A stretch of 64,000 bases of DNA from Poseidonibacter lekithochrous (GTDB taxonomy: Bacteria; Campylobacterota; Campylobacteria; Campylobacterales; Arcobacteraceae): positions 186,001 through 250,000 of the forward strand of contig NZ_CP054052.1 in assembly GCF_013283835.1 (NCBI RefSeq), in the 5' to 3' direction. Positions 25,024-33,494 of this stretch are shown here, piece after piece. The notes under the pieces were generated by a model. The model ran no database searches. It was given only the letters and a program-made list of their open reading frames with translations, and was not told the origin of the DNA. Within the stretch, counting starts at the first letter, position 1, and every line of letters starts with the position of its first letter. A program made the position numbers and the translations under genes.

Positions 25024-27330
25024 CTAACTTTCTTTTGTTGAGTTTGTGAACTTATCTAAAACTATAGTAAATGAAGCACCTTTATACTGAATATCTTCAT
25101 ATGTAAACTCTTTATTTTTTACATAGATATTTCCATTTAGGTGTTTTTTTATAATTTCTTCACTCATATATAATCCAATCCCAGTACCTTGACTTTGATG
25201 TTTCGTTGTAAAGTAAGGTTCAAAAATCCTATCTATTATATGTATAGGAACTCCCCCTGCATTATCTAGTATTTCAATATATACTTTTTTATCTTCTGTA
25301 TATATATTTATAGATACAAATTTTTTTATATCTTTTGTTTTTTCAAAGGCATCTCTTGCGTTATTTAGAATATTGATTAATACTTGTATTAATTCATTTT
25401 CAATACTAAATATTTCTACATCTTCAATATTGTCATTTATTTGTATTTGTTTACTTAAAAACTGAGTTGAAACTAATTTAATAGTTTTTTCATATACACT
25501 TTTTGTTGTGAATAAATTCTTTGTTTTATCTGGTTTATAAAAATTCCTAAAATCATCAATAGTTTGTGATAAGTATTGTGTTTTATCATTGATAGTATCC
25601 ATTAGGCTATAGAAAATCTCATCAGTTAAAATACCCATTTCTTTTTGGAATTTTGCACCAGAAGCAGATATAGAAATAGAAGATAGAGGTTGTCTCCATT
25701 GATGGGCAATATTTCCAATCATTTCACCCATTGCTGCCATTTTACTTTGTTGGTACAATAATTCTTCTTGTTTTTGTTTTTCTTTTTCTAAGTTTTTTGT
25801 TTCTGTAATATCTTGAATAACACCTAATATAGAGTTTTTCTCTGCATTTAATTTTCCTCTACAATGAATCCATTTTATTTGTCCCGAAGAAGTCACTATT
25901 CTATAAATAGATTTTAACTCTTCCCCTGTGTTAATTGTATTTTTTACTGCTTTATAAAAGTCTTGCCAATCAGCTTTTATAACCATATTTTCTAATGCTT
26001 TAAACTCAGAATTTTTGTAATTTGATGATAGTTCAGCTATTAGTAAAGCTTGATCTGAGAGATCTAATTGCATATTATCTATTTGTAGTTCCCATGAACC
26101 TATATACGCAACTTCATGTGCTTTTTCTAAAATATTTTTTTGTTTGATATTTTCTGTGATTTCATCTTCTAATTTATTTTTGTATCTTAAAAAACTTTCT
26201 TCTAATATTCTTGCTATATATATAGAAATAAATAGAAGTGAAATAGTCACAATAATACTTGATACTATAATTGTATTTAGATAATCAGTATATTTCTTTT
26301 CTAAATATACCTCTTTTTCTTTAATAAGTGGTTCTATTTCACTGAGATAAAAACCTGTAGTAATTACCCAATTCCATTTATCAAAGGGTTTTACAAACCA
26401 CAGTTTTGGAATTTTTTCATTTGTAGAAAGTTTAAGACTATGATTATTCAGATAATAAGCACCTTCTCCATCTTTTAGTTTTTTAACCTGTTCAAATTGT
26501 TCTCTAAAATGTATAAACTCGTCATCTTTTAGAATATTTCTATTGTTATAATTCTTAAAAGGATGAGAAATTATAGTTCCTTCTTTATTTAGGATAATAA
26601 AGAATTTATCTTCTGAAATACGGATACTACTTAAATGATTAACTACTTTTTCTTGAATCTCTTTTTCAAAGTCTTCAATATATTCACCTGTTCCAATCAT
26701 CCAGTTATAGGGTTCAAATTTATCCACGTGAACAAGTTTCTTTTTTTGTTTTTCTTTTTCTAGAGGATAAAAGAAATCAAATATTGCATAACCTGATGTT
26801 TGTTCTTTTACAATATCTTGAACTACTTTGAATCTTTGTACTCCATTTTTATCTCTTTTTTTAGAGATATTTGTTCCTTCTCTACTTGGAAGAATTGGAT
26901 GTAATACATTAACTCCATTCATTTCATGAATAAAGAAATATCCTCTACCTTTATTAAATCTAATATCTCGTAAGGCATCTTTTATAAGTATTGTAATTTC
27001 TTCTTTTGTTTTAGTGTCTTTATTGTTTTTATAAATACTGTTAATTATTGTTTTGGCATTTATTAGTTGATGAGATAGTTTACTTCTTAGTTTTAGCTCA
27101 GTGTTTTTTAGCTCTTTATTTGCATATCTAATAGCAATTTCTACATGCTCTTTAATAAAATCTTTTTTCTTGTTTATAAAGCTTGATTTGATTTGTGATT
27201 TTTCTACTTCTAAGGTATTTTTGTAATCAACATATATAAGAAATGTAATAATAATACTTGCAAATACTATTACTAATGGGGGAGAGAATTTTATAATTTG
27301 AAGAATTTTATGTTCATCATTTTTGATCAT
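25024..27330 (-). CDS. Orphan sensor histidine kinase: double Cache_2, PAS
   Basis: 768 residues. Helices at ~15-35 and ~345-370 flank two Cache_2-type modules (RFNKGRGYFFIHE with PYNWMIGTGEYI, and WNWVITTGFYL). A cytoplasmic PAS domain (~405-520: GSWELQID, IKWIHCRGKL, LGVIQDIT) is followed by a coiled coil, the H box GNIAHQWRQPL (His543) and a HATPase domain (NILNNARDAF, DNAGGV, IFEPYFTTK, GTGIGLYMS). It is closely related in layout to the kinase at 6691 but has an added PAS. No response regulator is adjacent; it lies downstream of the luxS cluster on the same strand with its own TATAAT box in the 65-bp gap. Ligand unknown. Confidence 0.9.
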   Translation of the reverse strand: MIKNDEHKILQIIKFSPPLVIVFASIIITFLIYVDYKNTLEVEKSQIKSSFINKKKDFIKEHVEIAIRYANKELKNTELKLRSKLSHQLINAKTIINSIYKNNKDTKTKEEITILIKDALRDIRFNKGRGYFFIHEMNGVNVLHPILPSREGTNISKKRDKNGVQRFKVVQDIVKEQTSGYAIFDFFYPLEKEKQKKKLVHVDKFEPYNWMIGTGEYIEDFEKEIQEKVVNHLSSIRISEDKFFIILNKEGTIISHPFKNYNNRNILKDDEFIHFREQFEQVKKLKDGEGAYYLNNHSLKLSTNEKIPKLWFVKPFDKWNWVITTGFYLSEIEPLIKEKEVYLEKKYTDYLNTIIVSSIIVTISLLFISIYIARILEESFLRYKNKLEDEITENIKQKNILEKAHEVAYIGSWELQIDNMQLDLSDQALLIAELSSNYKNSEFKALENMVIKADWQDFYKAVKNTINTGEELKSIYRIVTSSGQIKWIHCRGKLNAEKNSILGVIQDITETKNLEKEKQKQEELLYQQSKMAAMGEMIGNIAHQWRQPLSSISISASGAKFQKEMGILTDEIFYSLMDTINDKTQYLSQTIDDFRNFYKPDKTKNLFTTKSVYEKTIKLVSTQFLSKQIQINDNIEDVEIFSIENELIQVLINILNNARDAFEKTKDIKKFVSINIYTEDKKVYIEILDNAGGVPIHIIDRIFEPYFTTKHQSQGTGIGLYMSEEIIKKHLNGNIYVKNKEFTYEDIQYKGASFTIVLDKFTNSTKES

Positions 27331-27395
27331 GTAGAATACTTTTTAGTTATTATACACTTAAAAAACTTTAAATTATAAAATATGTTATTAAAACT

Positions 27396-28214
27396 TTAAT
27401 TTTTTAAATCAATCCCAAAATGAATCAGCATATATTCAATAATAGAAGATACCAAAGCCTTAGCAGTTCTAACTCTGCTCTCTTTTGAATCTCTACAATT
27501 ATAAGGAAACTCTATTTGAATTCCTGCTACTTTTCCTGATATTAAAGAACCATGTGTTCTAGTATTGTAAGCACCTTCAAAATATTCATCATCTCTTGGA
27601 GCAGATGGTATTTTTGATGAAGGAATAGAATCAAAGCCTTTATCCATCATCAATGTACCTAATGAGAAATTACCTCTTACTTGCTCAGAGAAAGAAAAAG
27701 GAGAAAACTCTTGTTGTACTTTGATACTAGAGAAGTTTTCATATCTCTCTATCTCTGCATCACTTTGCCTTAGAATATCGTTTGTAAGTAAATATCCAAA
27801 CTCTATTGCTTGATGTGAATGTGATTGACCGTGAATATCTATATATAAACCTTTTGAAAAATTCTTTTCTATTTGGTTTTTTGATTCTTTAATAAAATCA
27901 TGAAAAGATTTATATGAAGATATGGCTTTTTTGTCATTTGTTGTAGCTTCTTCTATACTTCTATTTGCATCTACTTTTTTTCTAGATAGATTCATAATAA
28001 CAGCATGGGGAAACTGATTTGTTCGGGCAAAAAATTCTTCTAAAATCTCTTGAGTCAGTTGTTGTGTATAATCATCCATATCAAATACACCAAAGTCTCT
28101 ATTTGGTATGTCTTTAGGGGAATAATTTCCCCCGTGACAGGATGATATTATAATGGGTAAGGAACCTTGAATGTATTTAACATGGTTCTGGTTTATTAAT
28201 GGTTTTGTTGTCAT
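27396..28214 (-). CDS. N-formylglutamate amidohydrolase-family protein
   Basis: 272 residues. Matches the N-formylglutamate amidohydrolase (FGase/HutG-like) family: the N-terminal SSCHGGNYSP motif with His, a VDANRSIEEA segment, and YIDIHGQSH holding likely zinc ligands, followed by GTLMMDKGF and IQIEFPYNCR. Members hydrolyse N-formyl-L-glutamate or related amides, but many homologues have unknown substrates and there are no histidine-degradation genes here. Its start overlaps the end of the MnmD-like gene by 38 bp, so it is co-translated in the luxS cluster. It is a cytoplasmic protein with no signal peptide. Confidence 0.75.
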   Translation of the reverse strand: MTTKPLINQNHVKYIQGSLPIIISSCHGGNYSPKDIPNRDFGVFDMDDYTQQLTQEILEEFFARTNQFPHAVIMNLSRKKVDANRSIEEATTNDKKAISSYKSFHDFIKESKNQIEKNFSKGLYIDIHGQSHSHQAIEFGYLLTNDILRQSDAEIERYENFSSIKVQQEFSPFSFSEQVRGNFSLGTLMMDKGFDSIPSSKIPSAPRDDEYFEGAYNTRTHGSLISGKVAGIQIEFPYNCRDSKESRVRTAKALVSSIIEYMLIHFGIDLKN

Positions 28215-28938
28215 ATAATGCTCTTGCTTCTTTGTTTCGTGTCTGTTTCAAATCCATGTCTATATATTTTCCTATAATCTCTTGTTTTTGTTTACAAGCT
28301 AGGGTAATTTTTCTTTTAACTGGTCTATGTTGATATATAATAAATCCAGCTTCATACATGGATAACCTAATAGGTGTTGCAATTGCATATGTTGACATAA
28401 CACAGTCTGTTTTACAGATAGTATTAATATCATCAAAATACTCTTTCGTCCAAAGTTCATTGTTTACTTCCGAAGAAAAAGCATCTTGGTAAACTATATC
28501 AAAGAAGTTTTCATCGAAACTCTTGATATATTCCCGTGCATCACCTATATTAATCTCTATTTTTAAACTATCATCTTCATATTTATTCTCTAATGCTAGT
28601 GTTTTGATGATATGTTCCATATCTTCAAACTCACTAGGAAATTCAAAGTGTTCTAGTGAACGAACTAAATCTCCATCTAATTCAGGAGAGTAGATATTTA
28701 GTTTTTGATTTAGATTATTTTTTCTTGCATAATATATTGTAGAAAAAGTGTTGTAACCCAATCCAAAACAAATGTCTAAAATATTTAGTTCATCTTTGTC
28801 TTTTTGAAATTCAAATGTAGGAATTATATGTTTTGATAAAGCTTCATTTATAGCACCATCATCTACGTTGTGATAGTGTTGATTATATTTAGCAGAATAG
28901 AGGGTGTTTGAACCGTCTTGTGTTTTTATTAACTCCAA
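28177..28938 (-). CDS. mnmD: MnmD-like tRNA (U34) aminomethyl methyltransferase
   Basis: 253 residues. It fits the stand-alone methyltransferase half of MnmC (MnmD): SAM-binding LDICFGLGYNTF, a GDAREYI acidic motif and the signature DIVYQDAFSSEVNNELWTKE. It would methylate nm5-type uridine at tRNA position 34. The oxidase half of MnmC is absent, so this is the single-domain form. It lies 2 bp from the small gene at 28941 and overlaps the amidohydrolase gene, in a cluster headed by luxS. A SAM-dependent enzyme next to luxS is logical, since LuxS recycles the SAM by-product. Confidence 0.8.
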   Translation of the reverse strand: MELIKTQDGSNTLYSAKYNQHYHNVDDGAINEALSKHIIPTFEFQKDKDELNILDICFGLGYNTFSTIYYARKNNLNQKLNIYSPELDGDLVRSLEHFEFPSEFEDMEHIIKTLALENKYEDDSLKIEINIGDAREYIKSFDENFFDIVYQDAFSSEVNNELWTKEYFDDINTICKTDCVMSTYAIATPIRLSMYEAGFIIYQHRPVKRKITLACKQKQEIIGKYIDMDLKQTRNKEARALYDNKTINKPEPC

Positions 28939-28940
28939 GT

Positions 28941-29384
28941 TTACAGTCCATTACCCCAATGATGCATTTTTTTAGCAGTGAAAATATAAAACTCTTCAAA
29001 TAGATCAATACTATTTGAAGCCATAAAACCTAAATCATCAAGTAAAGATAAAATCTCATCTTTATTGTTGTTAGACTTTCTCTCTAGAATTATAATATTC
29101 CCAGAGTTTTCTATAGCTTTATACATAAGCTTTAGGATTTTGTCCTTATTTGGACAGTGTGATAAAATATCACCTAAAATTATGTATTCATATTCTCGAG
29201 CAGTAGCTCGAAGTCTTGCATCTGGTTCGTTCTCAAATTTTATATATTTAATTTGACCTTCGCATTTACTTCTCACTTCCTCAAGTGCATCATTTACTAA
29301 ATTCAAAGAGTTATCTACATGCAGTATTGCTATGTTTGGATAGTCTGCAAATAGCTCTTTGAAAAGCTCCAATTCTTTAGTCAC
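28941..29384 (-). CDS. Methyltransferase-like protein lacking the SAM motif I
   Basis: 147 residues. The pattern ILHVDNSLNLVNDALEEV, YIILGDILSHCPNKDKIL, SGNIIILERKS and FEEFYIFTAKKMH follows the second half of a class-I methyltransferase fold, but the glycine-rich motif I expected at the N-terminus is missing. It may be a degenerate or partner subunit. The gene sits 4 bp after luxS and 2 bp before mnmD on the same strand, so it is part of the operon. A related small protein with a KKMH-type tail seems familiar from other Campylobacterota, but I cannot assign a function. Confidence 0.7.
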   Translation of the reverse strand: MTKELELFKELFADYPNIAILHVDNSLNLVNDALEEVRSKCEGQIKYIKFENEPDARLRATAREYEYIILGDILSHCPNKDKILKLMYKAIENSGNIIILERKSNNNKDEILSLLDDLGFMASNSIDLFEEFYIFTAKKMHHWGNGL

Positions 29385-29388
29385 TAAA

Positions 29389-29904
29389 TTAGTTTCCTAA
29401 AGAGTTTAATTTATCATCAGATAAGAATAGTTTTTCGTTTGACATTACACCGATTTCTGAATTTAAGATATCTTGTGCAATTTGTTTTGCTTCTTCTAAT
29501 GAGTGCATTTCGTATGTACCACATTGGAATTCGTTTAATTCTGGAATGTCATTTTGAGTTTGTACTTTTAGTACATCTTCCATTGCTGCTTTCCATGCTT
29601 TTGCTACAGTTTGCTCATCAGGGTTACCTAATAAACTCATGTAAAAACCAGTTCTACAACCCATAGGAGAAACGTCAATGATTTCTACTGTATCAGAGTT
29701 TAAATGCTCTCTAATAAATCCAGCAAAAAGGTGCTCTAATGTATGAATACCTCTTTCACCTAACATCTTCTCATTTGGAACACAGAATCTTAAATCAAAT
29801 ACTGTGATTACGTCACCTGATGGTGATTTCATTGTCTTTGCAACTCTTACCGCAGGTGCAGGCATAATTGTATGGTCAACTCTAAAACTATCTAATAATG
29901 GCAT
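29389..29904 (-). CDS. luxS: S-ribosylhomocysteine lyase LuxS
   Basis: 171 residues. It splits S-ribosylhomocysteine into homocysteine and DPD, the precursor of AI-2. All hallmark motifs are present: metal ligands His54 and His58 in [12 protein letters not shown], the third ligand Cys in [12 protein letters not shown], catalytic Cys in [10 protein letters not shown], and RFCVPNEK. The length is typical. It heads a minus-strand run with the genes at 28941, 28177 and 27396, spaced 4 bp, 2 bp and overlapping. Both a methyl-cycle and a signalling role are possible; no AI-2 receptor is seen here. A TATAAT box lies ~57 bp upstream. Confidence 0.97.
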   Translation of the reverse strand: MPLLDSFRVDHTIMPAPAVRVAKTMKSPSGDVITVFDLRFCVPNEKMLGERGIHTLEHLFAGFIREHLNSDTVEIIDVSPMGCRTGFYMSLLGNPDEQTVAKAWKAAMEDVLKVQTQNDIPELNEFQCGTYEMHSLEEAKQIAQDILNSEIGVMSNEKLFLSDDKLNSLGN

Positions 29905-29960
29905 ATTATAATTCCTTCAAAATTTTTTATAAAATAAATATTTTTATGTATTAATACCCG

Positions 29961-29966
29961 ATTATA
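29961..29966 (-). promoter_or_regulatory. -10 box of the luxS operon
   Basis: The minus strand reads TTTGGCTATAATCGG, a perfect TATAAT, ~57 bp before the luxS ATG. The luxS ribosome-binding site is GAAGGAATT. Confidence 0.55.
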
Positions 29967-30104
29967 GCCAAAGTTTTGTAAAGGTGATATTTAGTGGAGA
30001 ATTATTGTCTACAATCTAATTATTTCTATAATTTAAAAATTAGTATTTTATACTTTATTATTTTATTAGTAGATGATAAAATCATTATAAAATTATTTAT
30101 ATGA

Positions 30105-30110
30105 TATAAT
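30105..30110 (+). promoter_or_regulatory. -10 box for the small ORF / EAL gene pair
   Basis: TATAAT at 30105-30110 in a T/A-rich context. Transcription from here would give a ~155-nt leader before the ATG at 30275 that contains the hairpin at 30177-30210. Confidence 0.45.
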
Positions 30111-30176
30111 GTGTCTAATAAAGAAGAGAATTATATGTAATTGAGTTTTTTAAAAAATATTCAGCGTTAATTTTAA

Positions 30177-30238
30177 ATATAACTTAAAATAAGTTCATTT
30201 TAAGTTATATATTAGGTTATATATGCTAAGTTAACTTA
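30177..30238 (+). promoter_or_regulatory. Leader hairpin and TAAGTT/AACTTA repeat cluster
   Basis: A perfect 14-bp stem (30177-30190 with 30197-30210, loop AAGTTC) is followed by the 12-bp palindrome TAAGTTAACTTA at 30227-30238. The half-site AACTTA occurs four times in this ~60 bp in alternating orientation, which looks like an operator array; the long stem could also act as an RNA hairpin. The rest of the 29905-30274 gap (370 bp, divergent luxS / small ORF) shows only the two -10 boxes. Confidence 0.45.
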
Positions 30239-30274
30239 AATCTAACTGTTAAACTAAATTAGGAAGTGATATTT

Positions 30275-30475
30275 ATGGGGTTTAAACCGCAAAAAAGAAA
30301 AAAATTTGAAGATACAATTATTGGGCAATCTGTGAACTCGATTGCTTCACAAAAAACTAGACAAAATATCTATATACAAAATAGTAAATCTAGCAATGGT
30401 CATAATAAAGTAATCCAAGAAAAAAGTTTATCTTTATATAGTGCTCGTGTTGATGCTGGTATGTTAATACACTAA
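30275..30475 (+). CDS. Small basic hypothetical protein
   Basis: 66 residues from the ATG at 30275; a GTG at 30266 is in frame but overlaps the AGGAAG ribosome-binding site (30261-30266) that serves the ATG. The sequence starts MGFKPQKRKKFEDTIIG and is rich in Lys, Ser, Gln and Asn, with no membrane segment or cysteines. It is followed 52 bp later by an EAL gene on the same strand and preceded by a structured leader. Not recognised. Its good ribosome-binding site and position suggest it is real. Confidence 0.55.
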   Translation: MGFKPQKRKKFEDTIIGQSVNSIASQKTRQNIYIQNSKSSNGHNKVIQEKSLSLYSARVDAGMLIH

Positions 30476-30527
30476 CTACTTCTTACAATCTCTAATTTTA
30501 TATTTCAAAAAATAAGGTAATTTTATA

Positions 30528-31835
30528 ATGACAAATACTGATGAAAGATATAATTGTGCATTAAATTTATATAATAAGCTTGAAGAATTATTTAAAACAA
30601 GCCAAATAGCACAAAAGTTTTTCGAAATCCCAGTTTTGAACGAATATAGATATATATCAAGGGCTTTGGTTGATTATAACCTTACTATGGAAATTGAATT
30701 GAAAGAAAAAGCAATTTCGAAACTTGAGGTAGGTATAGCGGCTGCATATAATGACATAATGGATTCTATTGTCTTAGCGATAAAGAGTAGTATTCAAGGG
30801 CTTAAAAATAACTTTCCAAATGTAAATGCTTCGAATATATTAGAAAAGTTTGAATATAAAAAAGTTGCTGAGGCTATAGTTCTTGCAGAACAAACAATTG
30901 TTGATTCTCGTGGGGATAGAATAAGCAGACTTGATAAATACTATGAGTTTTCAGCTAAAGATGAATATAAGTTATTAATTAACTTTTGTACTTATCTTAA
31001 CTTGATAGAATATTTATTTGATATTGAATCTAATCAAACAGTATCTGACTCTGAAAAGAATATATTTGAAAGTGTTTATAAAGCCTTTGAAAATCCTACT
31101 GGTACATATCCTCATTTTGAATTACATTATCAACCTAAATATGATAATAAAAAATGTATGATTGGTGCTGAAGCTTTAATTAGGTTAAGAGTTACTGAAA
31201 ATGATTTAATTCCTCCTGGTGCTTTTCTAGAAGCAATACATCAAGCTAGACTTGAGAATAAATTAGATAGATGGGTTCTTGAAACTACAGCAAAAGATTT
31301 AAATGAATTTAAAGACCTTCTTCCTTCGAATTTTGATATCGCAATAAATGTGAACCCTTCAACAATTTCAGATTATGAGTATATAAGTATATTTAACACA
31401 ACAATTCGAGAGAATGCAATTGAAGATATTTTATCAATAGAAATAATTGAGAATTGGAATGAAGAGAATGGTGATCATATACAAGCCCACTATCGACTAG
31501 CAGAGTTAAATGAGAAAACAAAAATTGCAATAGATGATTTCGGAACAGGTACAACTATGTTAGAATATATTGTAATGATTTCAAATTTAAATACTATAAA
31601 GATTGATAAAATTTTAATTGATAAACTAGAAACAAAGAATAAGGAAAAAGCTTTAAAACTTATTAGTGGTATTACTAAACTTGCAGAAGAATCAGGTTTA
31701 AAAGTTACTGCTGAAGGAATTGAAACAGACAGACAATTTGAAATGTTATCTGAAATTGGAATAGATTTCTATCAAGGATTTAAATTATCGTACCCTTTGA
31801 CTTTAAATGACTTTATACAAAAAATAAATAGTTAG
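30528..31835 (+). CDS. EAL-domain c-di-GMP phosphodiesterase with novel helical N-terminus
   Basis: 435 residues. The first ~190 residues are predicted mostly helical, without PAS, GAF or GGDEF motifs, and were not recognised. The EAL domain (~195-435) has every catalytic marker: GAEALIRLR, Asn in AINVNPSTI, Glu in SIEIIENWNEE, IDDFGTGTT, Lys in IKIDKILI, Glu in TAEGIETD and Gln in YQGFKL. It should therefore hydrolyse c-di-GMP. There is no transmembrane helix, so it is soluble and the helical domain probably senses a cytoplasmic cue. It likely shares a transcript with the small ORF upstream. It converges on an AbrB-family gene. Confidence 0.9.
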   Translation: MTNTDERYNCALNLYNKLEELFKTSQIAQKFFEIPVLNEYRYISRALVDYNLTMEIELKEKAISKLEVGIAAAYNDIMDSIVLAIKSSIQGLKNNFPNVNASNILEKFEYKKVAEAIVLAEQTIVDSRGDRISRLDKYYEFSAKDEYKLLINFCTYLNLIEYLFDIESNQTVSDSEKNIFESVYKAFENPTGTYPHFELHYQPKYDNKKCMIGAEALIRLRVTENDLIPPGAFLEAIHQARLENKLDRWVLETTAKDLNEFKDLLPSNFDIAINVNPSTISDYEYISIFNTTIRENAIEDILSIEIIENWNEENGDHIQAHYRLAELNEKTKIAIDDFGTGTTMLEYIVMISNLNTIKIDKILIDKLETKNKEKALKLISGITKLAEESGLKVTAEGIETDRQFEMLSEIGIDFYQGFKLSYPLTLNDFIQKINS

Positions 31836-31844
31836 CTTTTTCTT

Positions 31845-32888
31845 TTAGTCTTTTATTTTCTTAGCAAAAATAGGTGCAAGATTCATAACAATAAATAGCC
31901 TTACTATATGATGCAGAGTTATATATGGTACGTTTGCTACTACTAGAATTGCTATTAGATTTATCTCTGCTTGACCCCCTGGTGAGAAGGCTAAAAGAGT
32001 AGAGATTATAGGAAAACCAAAACTATAATATGCGATAGCTATAAATACAGCAGAGATAATCATTAGTATAATAAAATGCCCAAATGTAGATACCAAAGTC
32101 TTAACAATAGTTTTTAGTTTCACCCCTCTAAAAGTAAATCCAATGATAGTACCAAATACTACTTGTACAAACTTCAAAAACTCATCAGGAACAGAAGTAG
32201 TAATAACTCCAGTTGAGTGAACAGCAATACTTACAATCATAGGACCTATTAGATATGCGGCTGATAGTCTGATTTTCTTAGCTACTACTCCACCTATGAT
32301 TCCTAGTAGTGCAAGAGCTGCAAACTCTGGAATATTTGTTTGAGTTATTGGAATAGTGATTAGTTTATTTCCACTAATATCTACTTTGAAAATATACTGT
32401 ATTACAAAAGGCAGAGAAACCACGATGAAAAACAGTCGTGAAGACTGTACCAAAGTAATTTTAGAGATATTGGCTTTTATCTCTTCTCCTATTATTACCA
32501 TCTCTATTACTCCACCAGGCATAGAGCTTAGATATGCAGTTTTTTTATCAAAACCTTGATACTTATGATAATAATACATCCCAGCAATTATCGTAATAAT
32601 AGTATATGGTATTACAAGAATCAAACTATAAAAATACACATCAATAAACTGTAATATCTCGGGAGTAAAAGCAGAACCAATAGTAAGACCGATTAGAATT
32701 CTAGCAGGGGCTGAAAATGGTTTGGGACTTAGTATTGGAAGATTCTCAAACCTCATAGCAATAGAAGAAGCAAAAATAGCTCCCAAAAGCCAAGGCAAAG
32801 GCAGAGATAAATATATAAATACAATAGAACCAACAGCTCCAATCATTAGTGCTAATAACATTCTAAAAGTAGTTTGAATTGTACTCAT
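31845..32888 (-). CDS. AbrB-family polytopic membrane protein (PF05145 type)
   Basis: 347 residues with about ten hydrophobic helices. It has the duplicated AbrB-type membrane unit: PLPWLLGAIFAS and ARILIGLTIGSAFTPEILQ in the first half, and ALLGIIGGVVAKKIRLSAAY, FSPGGQAEINLIAI and VPYITLHHIVRLF in the second. These proteins are often labelled putative ammonia monooxygenases or regulators, without good support; they look like transporters. It is the last gene of the minus-strand set running down from tctC, so a role in carboxylate handling is possible. A terminator at 32950-32995 separates it from the RraA-like gene, so it may have its own promoter. Confidence 0.8.
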   Translation of the reverse strand: MSTIQTTFRMLLALMIGAVGSIVFIYLSLPLPWLLGAIFASSIAMRFENLPILSPKPFSAPARILIGLTIGSAFTPEILQFIDVYFYSLILVIPYTIITIIAGMYYYHKYQGFDKKTAYLSSMPGGVIEMVIIGEEIKANISKITLVQSSRLFFIVVSLPFVIQYIFKVDISGNKLITIPITQTNIPEFAALALLGIIGGVVAKKIRLSAAYLIGPMIVSIAVHSTGVITTSVPDEFLKFVQVVFGTIIGFTFRGVKLKTIVKTLVSTFGHFIILMIISAVFIAIAYYSFGFPIISTLLAFSPGGQAEINLIAILVVANVPYITLHHIVRLFIVMNLAPIFAKKIKD

Positions 32889-32949
32889 ATATTTATCCGT
32901 AAGTTTTTTTGTTTTCGTATATTAGTGTATATATGGTTTGAAGCAAATT

Positions 32950-32995
32950 ATAAAAAACTCTTGCCCTAAGAAGGAGGCAGGTACCTAGGGCAAGA
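32950..32995 (-). terminator. Intrinsic terminator of the rraA-like gene
   Basis: TCTTGCCCTA (32959-32968) and TAGGGCAAGA (32986-32995) form a perfect 10-bp stem with a 17-nt loop. On the minus strand it is followed by GTTTTTTATAATTT. It starts 8 bp after the stop of the gene at 33003. Confidence 0.8.
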
Positions 32996-33002
32996 ATTAG
33001 TA

Positions 33003-33485
33003 TTAAATTAGTTTTTCAGAAGTGATGATAATTCCATCTTCGTCCGCATAGACGTAATCATCTTGATTAAAATTCACACCTCCAAATTCTAAGTTAATTC
33101 CTCTTTGACCTTGAGTTTGCTCAAAGTTTCTCAACGGACAAGTTCCAATTGCATATAAGCCAATAGGGAACTTTTTTGTCTCTTTTGTATCTCTTACATA
33201 ACCATTTATGATTATTGCTTTGTAGTTGTTTCTTTGAGCATATGCAGATAGTTTATCCCCTACTACTCCAAAAAAGGATTTATCCACATCAACTACAACT
33301 ATTTTCCCTTCACCATCTTCATTTTTTAGCATATCAAGTAAAGCCCAGTTGCTTTTATCAAGCTTCATTGTGATTACTTCCCCTTCGAAGTATTTTGATC
33401 CACCATAGTTTTGGAAATCACTTGAAAGTATTTGTATGTTTTTGTCTTGGTTGTCATCACATAAATCTGCTGTTTTAAATCTCAT
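33003..33485 (-). CDS. RraA-family protein
   Basis: 160 residues, the standard RraA length. The family core is visible: GKIVVVDVDKSFFGVVGDKL, KAIIINGYVRDTKE, PIGLYAIGTCPLRN, GINLEFGGVNFNQDD and YADEDGIIIT. RraA homologues either bind RNase E or, in the HMG-aldolase branch, cleave 4-hydroxy-4-methyl-2-oxoglutarate or decarboxylate oxaloacetate. The RD motif (VRD) and the GD upstream needed for the aldolase type are both present. Its place 9 bp after a carbonic anhydrase and within a tricarboxylate-transporter region favours a metabolic role. This is inference. Confidence 0.82.
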   Translation of the reverse strand: MRFKTADLCDDNQDKNIQILSSDFQNYGGSKYFEGEVITMKLDKSNWALLDMLKNEDGEGKIVVVDVDKSFFGVVGDKLSAYAQRNNYKAIIINGYVRDTKETKKFPIGLYAIGTCPLRNFEQTQGQRGINLEFGGVNFNQDDYVYADEDGIIITSEKLI

Positions 33486-33494
33486 ATTAGCCCT

